The notes beneath the pieces are model-generated. The model saw only the letters and a list, made by a program, of their open reading frames with translations. It searched no databases and was not told the DNA's origin. Positions 1-9,121 of a stretch of 64,000 bases of DNA are shown piece by piece; positions within the stretch are counted from its first letter, which is position 1; each line of letters begins with the position of its first letter. Source of the stretch: Dryas octopetala (taxonomy: Eukaryota; Streptophyta; Magnoliopsida; Rosales; Rosaceae). The DNA lies in the NCBI GenBank assembly GCA_963921425.1, contig OY992834.1, forward strand, positions 15,130,164 to 15,194,163. The letters run 5' to 3'. Made by a program: the position numbers and the translations under genes.

Positions 1-1139
1 TAGCATCAAGTTTGGGAGGGAAAGTCTCATGAAATGGTGCTCAGACTACTGAAAGGCGTTATTCATTAATTACCTATGACCATTGACTGACCAACTATTT
101 GACATCATATATAATCACAAGACTTTCCTTTTGTGCAAGTTCACCGAAGGTGCCCGCTCTCGTGCCCGCTCAAACCCCCCTCCTCTCTGTATAAATAAAT
201 GCTCATGATTAAGTTTATTAAACAATTGTTAGAAATTTAATGAGTAATAAAATCGTTCCAGACATCTGTAAAGTCGTCCTTTATTTTATATAGAACAAAC
301 TGCAAGAAAAGACTGACCCATTAGGTGACTTTCGTGGTCGCCTCCACTCAACCGACTTCAATCTGAACTACAATTCACATCATTAAAATCTATCCCATCA
401 ATAGATCATACAAGCCCTGGATGAGTCTCACGTCGATCAATGAGTAGCCCACCACCTCTTTGAGAATATATATAATAGAGAGTGAGACTTCTCACCTTGT
501 CCAATTACTACGCAGAAATTAAGTTCATGAATAGATCTAGCTAGAACAACTGCATGATACATGACTTTAACGCCCACTACCCTGTAACCACTTCATGCAC
601 TTAGAAAGTGTTATAAATCTGGACTTAACAACTAATAAGGTCCTAATACACTTTTAGCATGCTAATAACCTTGCATATAAAAATTTTGGAACTTTAAGAA
701 CATAAATCATGTCTATAGATGGGAGCTTACGCAATCAATCTCCAATCAATGGGCATTGCACTTAGTTATATCATTTTTACAATGCAGTTACACTCGATCA
801 TATATATATCTTTAACAAAAAAACTCAAATTTTTGAATATTAAAACTCTTCAATCTCAGGAAACATACTAAGTTACTTATACACAATCGAATAAACATCA
901 ATCATTCAATCCAAATAAAAATAAAAAATCTTAAAAACAAGTAAAAAATAGCTTGGGGAACACCACAGTTATACCACAAGTGGTACTGTAGTGGTTGATC
1001 TATCGTCTGAGAGAAAAACACAGACGTCAACACATGTGTGATTTGATGTCGTTTGTGTTCTTATTTTTTTTTTTGAGTCGGATCCATGATATCATATTTT
1101 TAACACAAGTTTTCAATGGGGCACATTTCATATAATAGT
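1..1139. other. Intergenic, AT-rich, no gene seen
   Basis: I see no convincing coding exon, RNA gene or complete transposon here. A stretch at about 35-89 is repeated imperfectly at 1522-1576, directly in front of the first CACTA terminus, so this may be duplicated flanking DNA. A poly-T run lies near 1062-1074. Confidence 0.5.
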
Positions 1140-1156
1140 TCAACGATCCGAACCGT

Positions 1157-1344
1157 CTATTTTTTAGGTCACCATTAAAAGATCATCTGTATAAAAAATT
1201 AGGTAAATCAAAAATCATTTACCTACAAAGATTAAATGGTCAATAAAATAAACACTTGAAATGTTGACTATTTAATCTTTGTTAATAAATGGTTTTCAAT
1301 TTACTTAATTTTTTACAAAAATGATCCTTTAATAAAAACCTGAG
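1157..1344. mobile_element. Foldback MITE, about 190 bp
   Basis: The left arm (about 1157-1242) and the right arm (about 1266-1344) are imperfect reverse complements. Both carry the core AAAAAATTA(G/A)GTAAAT next to a GATCAT block. The element has no coding capacity. The same core motif occurs in the tandem array at 2.2-3.36 kb and in foldbacks near 38.3 and 53.3 kb, so this is one member of a dispersed family. The superfamily cannot be assigned because no clean target-site duplication is visible. Confidence 0.6.
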
Positions 1345-1580
1345 ATTGTGTGCATGTCTTTTGGGTTGCTCCAAAGAAAGCCATTAACAATATGCAAAAG
1401 AAAGATATGAGCATTTGCTGCAATTCTAAGGTAATAATGCCTATCAGTAATTTCTTGTAAGTAGCTAGCTTAGCTAATTGTGTCTATACCTAAATCAAAT
1501 ATAGTGGGTGGGTGGGTGAATTGGTGCTCAGACTAATGAAATTATGGCGTTATTCATTAATTTCCTATGTCCAGCCTGCC

Positions 1581-2150
1581 CACTACAAGAAAAACATATT
1601 TGGGCGACCACACTTTGGGCGACGAACATATATTCGTCGCCCAAAGCAATTTAGGGCGACGAACAAGAAAATTTGTCGCTCAATGTCATAAAGGTTTGAG
1701 CGACGAACATGTTCGTCGCCCAAAGGAGGTTTGGGCGACGAATCACACGTTCCTCGCCCAAAGTTACTTTGGGCGACGAAATGTGTTCGTCGCCTAAACA
1801 TTAACAATAAACAATTAATTGAGAAATACATTGGGCGAGGAATATAGATGTTCGTCGCCCAAAGTGCCTTTGGGCGAGGAAAACGAAAATTTGTCGCCCA
1901 AACTCACTTTGGGTGACAAAATATTTCGTCGCCCAAAGACTCTTTGGGTGACGAAATAATGTTCGTCGCCCAAACCTAGTTTGGGCGAGGAACCTGGTCG
2001 TCGCCCAAAGGGTCATCCTGTTTTGTAATAATGGTTTGGGCGACGAACCTAACATTTTGTCGCCCAAAGTTACTTTGGGCGACGAATGGTGAGGTTCCTC
2101 GCCCAAGATAACTTTGGGCGACGAAATTTGTAGTTCCTCGCCCAAAGTAA
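1581..2150 (+). mobile_element. CACTA (En/Spm) terminus with subterminal repeats
   Basis: The sequence begins with CACTACAAGAAAAA at 1581, the classic terminal motif of plant CACTA transposons. For the next 550 bp it contains about 20 copies of TTGGGCGACGAA and its complement TTCGTCGCCCAA in both orientations. Dense short subterminal repeats of this kind are what CACTA transposases bind. The matching far terminus (ending TTCTTGTAGTG) was not found in the window. Short open frames across the repeats only reflect the repeat and are not genes. Confidence 0.8.
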
Positions 2151-2207
2151 GAATACTTTTTTGTTTACAATTTTATATATGTAATAGCATACTATACGAT
2201 TGTATTT

Positions 2208-3362
2208 CCAAAGATCATAACCATTCATTTTTTAATTCCCCACTTAAGGATCATCCATGCAAAAAATTAGCTCAATCGGAGATGTAGAAGTTAGGTAACG
2301 GTGGTTGAACTTATGAACGATTGTAAATTTTCTAATACGAATCGAAGTATAAGATGAATTCCGATTTAGCCGATTTTTTGCAGGGATGATCTTCCAGTAT
2401 AAACGAATAGAATGAACGGTTCCGATCGTTGAAATCACATTGTAGTCTTCACAAATTGTTGAATCACCAAAATTTCTACCCAAAAGTTAATATAATTATA
2501 CTCTTCAAGTGTATTTGTATGTAGAAGATCACTTTTGTATTGTGTTTTTAACGATCCGAACCGATCATTCCTTAGTGCCTCACTTAAGGATCATCTATGC
2601 AAAAAATTAGCTCAATCGGAGATGTAGAAGTTAGGTAACGGTGGTTGAACTTATGAACGATTGTAAATTTTGTAATACGAATCGAAGTATGAGATGAATT
2701 CCGATTTAGCCGATTTTTTGCAGGGATGATCTTCCAGTATAAACGAATAGAATGAACGGTTCCGATCGTTGAAATCACATTGTAGTCTTCACAAATTGTT
2801 GAATCACCAAAATTTCTACCCAAAAGTTAATATAATTATACTCTTCAAGTGTATTTGTATGTAGAAGATCACTTTTGTATTGTGTTTTTAACGATCCGAA
2901 CCGATCATTCCTTAGTGCCTCACTCAAAGATCATCCATGCAAAAAATTAACTCAATTGGAGATGTAGAAGTTAGGTTTAGCATTTAGGATGTATGAACGA
3001 TCTTGATTCTTATAATAATAATCGAACGGGTAGATGAACTCCGATTGAGCCGATTTTTTCCAGGGTTGATCTTTGAGTATGAACATATATGAAGAATGGC
3101 TCTGATTGTGATAATCACGTTGTGGTCTTCACAATTATTGAAGCTACAAGGTTTTAACGAAAGAGTTGATATAATTTTATTCTTCAAATGCAAAAACCAC
3201 TGATTTATATGTAGAACCTTATATGTCGATTGTGTTTTTAACGATCTAAACCGTTCATTTATTAGTTTGTCACTCAAAGATCATTCCTCTAAAATATTAG
3301 GTCAATTGGAGATCTAGAAGTTTGGTATTGGAGCTCGAACGTATGAACAATCATGGTTCATA
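2208..3362. repeat. Tandem array of ~340-bp foldback units
   Basis: The block GATCATCCATGCAAAAAATT recurs at 2249, 2589 and 2929 (period 340) and in diverged form at about 3281. Copies 1 and 2 are almost identical, copy 3 is clearly diverged, and copy 4 is cut short at 3362 by the CACTA terminus. Inside a unit, the arm at about 2550-2625 is an imperfect reverse complement of about 2691-2772; both contain GATCAT, TGCAAAAAAT and an AACGATC.GAACCG block. Each unit is therefore a foldback plus a spacer of about 118 bp. The 79-codon frames at 2244-2483 and 2584-2823 are produced by the repeat. Confidence 0.85.
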
Positions 3363-3860
3363 CACTACAACAAAAATGGTCATTTATAGCACTCAAAAAA
3401 CGCTATCAAACCCTTATAATAGCATTATCCAAAACGCTATGACAGCCGACGCTATAAGAGGTCCAACTTTTTGATAGCATTTTTCAAATGCAATAAAAGA
3501 GCACATCTATTATAGCATTTCCAAACGCTATAGAAATATATTATAATAGCGTTTCTAAAATGCTATAACATACTAGAAACGCTATTATTGAGACGCTAAA
3601 ATGGTGTTTTTAGAATGCTATAAAAGAGCACATCTATTATAGCGTTTACAAACGCTATAGAAATCTACTATAATAGCGTTTCTAAAATGCTGTAATATAC
3701 TAGAAACGCTATTATTGGGACGCTATAATGGTGTTTTTTGGTTCTTATAATATTGTGTATAATAGCGTTTAATGCCCTTACTATAGCATTTTAAAACGCT
3801 ATTGTTCTTTTTTCCTAGCATTTAATGAACGCTATAGTATTTATTGTTGACATTTTTTGG
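3363..3860 (+). mobile_element. Left terminus of second CACTA element
   Basis: CACTACAACAAAAATGG starts at 3363, preceded by ATA as a possible 3-bp target duplication. About 450 bp of subterminal repeats follow, with at least a dozen copies of ATAGCG/CGCTAT in both orientations (AAACGCTAT, ATAGCGTTT). This repeat family differs from that at 1581, so it is a different CACTA element. It interrupts the fourth unit of the 340-bp array. The transposase genes at 6.3-12.8 kb most likely belong to this element. Its other terminus was not found before or just after the assembly gap. Confidence 0.8.
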
Positions 3861-4212
3861 TGCCTGCTCCCAAATTATTTCTTTGCATTTTTAAATTGCC
3901 ACTGAGAAATTTTTCTATATAGCATTTAAAATGAAAATTGGTCCTAAAGTACAATAGTTTCAATTGATAAAAAAAAGTATAGTAGTTTCAAAATAGAAGT
4001 TACTCCAATTAAACACCTTAAGTCTCCATAAGTATCACAATTAGTACCTTACAAAATACTAAATACTAATCTTAATTAGCTTAAGGCTACAAATACCAAA
4101 CTTCAAAAAAGAAAACCAACAATATCCAAGTCTCCCAACTGCAAAACACCTCTTAGCTATAGACAGAGAGGAAAACAGTTCAACATTTTGGGTCAGTGAG
4201 AATACTAACAAA

Positions 4213-4347
4213 TCAACGCATATTCTGTTCAACCATCTCCTTGAGCTCATGTAGGGCATCTTCCAAAAAGATATGTAATCCCATCTTGAGAATTTGTTGC
4301 AGCACCAGCAAGATACAACTCCACAGCAAGTACAACCCAACATATTC
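4213..4347 (-). pseudogene. Unidentified C-terminal exon inside CACTA element
   Basis: On the minus strand an acceptor CAG (4350-4348) is followed by a 135-nt open exon encoding 44 residues up to TGA (4215-4213). The peptide has a hydrophobic stretch (YVGLYLLWSCILLVLQQIL) followed by a charged amphipathic tail ending EMVEQNMR. It looks like the last exon of a small membrane protein, possibly captured by the transposon. I do not recognise the family. No upstream exon was found. Confidence 0.3.
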
Positions 4348-4834
4348 CTGTCAATACAATCAGAATCATAATTGGAACATTAAGCCTATAACCTAGAGAC
4401 AATAAGGAAAAAATATATATATATATATATCCTGCAAGCATCTACCTAGACAGATGAACAGAATTTAATATTTACATAAACTTGTTTTGGAGGAGAAATT
4501 GACATTATATAGCCATAAAAGTTACAGTTGATAAATCTAGCCCAATGATAAAAAAACCTTATTGTACATAAATGTACTGCAGGATGAGATGATTTCAGCA
4601 AACTCAGATAAATCTTTGTACATAAAGGTACTTTTTTAAAACTCTTCAGCACTGTTTGTAGCCTGTAATGTAAAAATATTTCTCAATTCTCATTCGTTTT
4701 CTATGTCTCAGCAAAACATAAACAAATAGGTAAGGTCAATGGTTTCAGAACTTTCAGCCTTTCTGGGTTTGTTAAATCTTCATCCCATTTTATCGAAAGT
4801 TGACTTTTTTTCTTTTTTGTGATTATGATTAAAG

Positions 4835-5987
4835 GTCCCAGAAGGACTCCCTCAGCACGCTGTCTCGTCCAAGAAGGCTCAAGCTAACTGGTGATCAGCA
4901 TGCAATCTATCTCATTAATCAACATTTGAAACAAAAAAAAAATAAGAAATGGTCTTAAGAAAATTCTCTCCATGCATGCAGTTAACTAAATTTGGTTTCT
5001 CTGAATTTTCAAATATATAAAGGTACAGAAAACTAGTTGAGAAATGGAGAGAAGCAAAACCACCACCACAAACAGCTGAAGAAGCATCAAGGCTTGTTAT
5101 TGAAACACTCAAGAGACACCAAAAGGCTGATGTTGAGGTACACTCAGTTACTCAAGAACTAGTGCCACACAATATGCAGGCTGTTACATGATGCTCACAA
5201 CAATAATGGGGTATAGTAACATAAAAATTCTTTTGTGATTGTTTATCTATAGGACTTATTGGCTTTCTATGGTCTCCCTCTTCCCTATACTCTGGTTCAA
5301 CTTTCTGCTGGGGTCCCAACTTCATTGCCTCAAGGAGTACAGTTTGAGTTCCAGACACTACAGTAATAAAAACAATATAGAGCTCTCAAGTACTTCTTTT
5401 CACCAAAACTAAGTGCCTTGAAACTAGTTCTGATTGGTAAATCATTTTGATGAAACCAGGTTGACGCAAAAGCAATTTCAGATGGTGATACTGTAACATT
5501 GTATGTAAGCACAGCAGATCCCAAAGAGTCATCATGTGTTCCGACCGATGTACACACGGCGGCCATCCAAAGATCAAAAGCACGCACTAATAAGAATTAT
5601 ACAAAGGCAGATGAACTTCACAAAAAAATCACTGATGCAGGATATCGGTTGGATATCATATGCCTCTTGCATAAATTTCATGTAATTGATCGTTTAGATT
5701 TAACACCATTTAACTTGTAAAATAAAAAAGGGTTTCTAATTGATTTTTCCCTTTCATCTAGGGTACTGAATTTTCAAAACGAGGATATTCTTGCCTGAAA
5801 GTATTGGATTCTACTAAGGTAAGATTATCTGCTTGTAGGCTTTCAACTAGCTGCAACTTATTCTACAAGCGAAAGATAATTGATTCTAAGAGAAAACAGA
5901 GGTATAGATGCACCAGAGAGTAAAATGCCATACGGAAAATAAGCCAAAGATGAGCTGGTTCAGCTTATTCAAGGCAAGTGTTTGAGG
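4835..5987 (+). pseudogene. Fragment of staphylococcal-like (CAN-type) nuclease gene
   Basis: Six exon-like blocks (4835-4890, 5023-5137, 5253-5363, 5460-5647, 5762-5818, 5900-5987) conceptually encode a plant calcium-dependent staphylococcal-like nuclease (Arabidopsis CAN1/CAN2 family). Recognisable parts include [48 protein letters not shown]-type text (here [15 protein letters not shown]) and GIDAPESKMPYGK of the nuclease domain. Most blocks keep splice-site dinucleotides, so genomic DNA and not cDNA was copied. It is broken: TGA at 5796-5798 and TAA at 5940-5942 replace conserved Arg and Glu codons, and the donor after 5363 has lost its GT. The myristoylation-type N terminus and the rest of the catalytic domain are absent. 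It lies opposite in strand to the transposase genes, inside the inferred CACTA element. Confidence 0.8.
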
Positions 5988-6288
5988 GATGAAATTAAAG
6001 GTATGGAAGTCTAGTTTAAGTTGGCAAAATGTCAAAACCAACGACCTTGTCAAACGGTACCAGTTTTCAAAAGATCACAATAAGGGCAAAACTGGTTTTA
6101 CAAGATAGTTTGGGGTTTTCAACTAAAACTTGGGTTTTAGAATGATTGTAACCTGCCAAGCATACAAGTTCACACACAATCATCTTTTTAGAGTTCCAAG
6201 ACAGATTTCACAACCAAAAACAATAAAAAAAAATCACCATGAAACTCAATTTTAAATATTTTGAGTTGATAAATGCTTACCTAAATCT

Positions 6289-8867
6289 CTATTGTGGCAT
6301 AACAACTTTGTCTGCAGGCCATGCTACTGTACTGCCAAGAGCTTCTTCAATACAAGTCATGTCAGATGAAGGCCTCCATAAATATGCTTCGGGTTTCCTT
6401 GCTAGATCTACCCAAATTCTCATGGCATTCGGTCCTAGAGGAATATGATGAACAAGCTGTTTTGGATCACTTGAAGACCAACGTCCTTCAGCCACTATCT
6501 CACCAGATCCAGTCCAATCTAACAACTTGCACTTGCTCTTTGAATTATTATTCACACTCTAACAATAAGAAACAAAAGAAAATATTAGTTATCTTTAGAT
6601 TGATATTTCAACATGTATATGTATGATAATTCAATACAAGTAAGTATTTTACCGACGGAGAAGATAAATTGCCATTTTCCTCAGCTTGTTGACTCATGGG
6701 CATAACAACTTTGTCAGCTGGCCATGCAACTGTATTACCAATAGCTTCTTCAATACAAGTCATACAAGATGTAGGCCTCCATAAAAATGCTTCAGGTTGC
6801 TTTGCTATGTCAATCCAAACCTTCATGGCATTAGGCCCAAGAGGGATGTGATGAACAAGTTCTTTTGGATCACTTGAAGACCAACGTCCTTCAGCAACTA
6901 TATCCCCTGATCCAGTCCAATCTACCAACTTGCACTTAGTTTGTGTGTGAGTATTAACACTCTATATAATAACAAGGCAAACATAAGAAGAAAAAATATC
7001 AGGTATAGTTTTAAATTGATATTTGCTCTTGTACATAGCTTTTTTTTTATTTTTTTTATCATGCAATACAAGTAACAACTTTACCATTGGCGAAGAAGCA
7101 TTTTCATGTTCCCCATTTTGTTGACCCCCATTTGGTTGACCCTAATAATGCATAAAGTTTGGATTCAATCAGTAAATAGGTTACAATTGTATCTAAATCA
7201 AAAGAATATATATTTAACAGTTTGTTACTTGCCTGAATGTTCATTAAACCACGGACTAAGTCCTCCAAATACTTTATCCTATCTTTAAGTTCAATCTGCC
7301 CTTCTTGAAGCTGGGCCACATGTTTGTCCCTCGATTGTAAGAAAGATAATTTAGTAAGGGTCATTCCTTTTCCCATTGCTCTTATCCTTCCATTAACATC
7401 TGGACCAAGGACTTTGGTTAGAGCATCTTCTTTCACATTAGTTGTTGAGCACGATGGTGAAACACTTTCTAATTTGTTCAACTCTTCCTAAAGGAGGTGA
7501 TAAAAAAATAGATAAGTACAATAAAAACAAAGTACCATACAAAATTAGGCAGACATATCATAAAGGGGTGCCAGGTAATGTAAAGTATATAGATGATCTT
7601 TCTTACAATAGTTTCACCAGCTGATGTGTTCACTGGTTTACCATCTTTTGTGGTGCGTGATTTAATCCAAACTTGAACTCTAGAAATGGAGGATGGGTTT
7701 GCACTAGTCTTTTTCTGAAAGAAAAATAATAATATATATCAAACAGAAATACCACTACTTGAACTATTTAATAAACAAAAACCTAGCTAAAAATATATTA
7801 AATTCAACAAGTTATATATCACCATGTCAACAATCAATCGAGCAAATCCTTTTCGACTGCATGTGTGTGGAATTTGTTTGCGCCTCATTTTTTTGTACTT
7901 CTCACTTCTAGCCTGGAACAATTCATTTGAAAAAAATATGTAAATAACTTATGTAACTTTCACCATAAAAGTACAACAGTTAGTTAATCAATGTGTTTAC
8001 CTTAAATGTTGGACTTGTTTTTGACTTTACAAAACTCTTCCATACATTAATATCTTTAATGTTATCAGGCCGGAGTTTAAGCCTTCTTCATTTGGTGCTG
8101 TGAGTATTTGGTGAACTAATCTTGATTTTGAAGCTCTCCAAAGACAGCCCATCTCCTTAAATATATAGTCTTTTTGCCATCCCTCATCAACTTTGTACCT
8201 TGCCTACAAGGTATACATTGTAGAATTAATAAAAATTTGCACAACTAGGTAAAATATGTACATAACAGTGTACATATAAAATTTATATGATCAGATAAAA
8301 TGTTAGAAAAAGTACCATTAAATTATTTTCACTTACCTTAATAGATTTCCACAAAATTTCTTTTTTATCGGAATCATTTTTCCTCCAATCATCAAGTGTT
8401 ACAGGTACATTTTCTCGCACAAGTGGTCCTAAATATGAAGACAAACTGACTGATCCATCTCCAATTGCTTCACCCCCATCAGTCCATTCAACTTCAACCC
8501 GACTATCAGCATCCAAAGCAATGTCCTTCATTTTGGTTTTTCCTCTACTCTTTTGTGAGGATGCAGCTTGGGGTGCTTGTGATGATGCAGCTTGGGGTAC
8601 TTCTGATGATGCAGGTTCATGCTGGGGTGCTTGTGGGGATGTAGGTGTTTGGTTGAGTTGGATAACAGGCTCTGGAGTGCCCTCTCTGTGCAGTGACCCA
8701 CCAGTACGATTTGTAGGTGAATCAAGTGGTCCTTGTTCTGAGATTTGAGGCCTATCTTGAGATTCTTTTGGAGTTGGCTGTGTGTCCATTGGTTGGAGGT
8801 TAGGATGAGAAGTGACATTTTCTGTTGCCTTTTTCTTGGACGCTGATCTCGTAGTACGCTTAACCAT
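6289..8867 (-). pseudogene. TNPA-like Transposase_24 protein of CACTA element
   Basis: Eight exons fit splice rules: 8867-8337, 8203-8001, 7912-7823, 7714-7607, 7487-7233, 7141-7085, 6961-6653, 6558-6289. The N terminus is a Ser/Thr/Pro/Gln-rich basic tail (MVKRTTRSASKKK). The middle (RYKVDEGWQKDYIF, SEKYKKMRRKQIPHTCSRKG) matches the plant Ptta/En/Spm Transposase_24 family, the TNPA-type DNA-binding partner of CACTA transposase. A predicted coiled coil (QLQEGQIELKDRIKYLEDL) follows. The last two exons each encode a nearly identical 80-residue domain (WTGSGxIVAEGRWSSSDP to VAWPADKVVMP; I think the DUF8039 type). Exon 2 is 203 nt and changes frame near 8081-8090, a probable 1-nt deletion, so the gene is probably broken. 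The intron after 7233 has a GC donor (CAG|GCAAGT). An in-frame ATG also exists at 8897. Confidence 0.8.
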
Positions 8868-9121
8868 GTTTACTGACCTGTAGGTGGGATAAAGCACAAT
8901 AATTCAAAATAATTAGAAGTATGCTTTTTATTTTAGAACAAAAATGAATCAATATATAGAATAAAAAATCTGAAACAAAAGACCAATGCAACAAGTTTAC
9001 TTACTGTTCTGAACATTAAAAGCTAGGAAAGAAATATGAAATAAAAGAAACATCACATATATATAGAAGAAATATGAAATGAAAGAAACATCATGTTTCA
9101 TTGATAATCTAAGTACATATA

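Noticed and set aside
1567..2145. Proteins of 76-114 residues with GRRT/FVAQ repeats
   Set aside because: These translate CACTA subterminal repeats.
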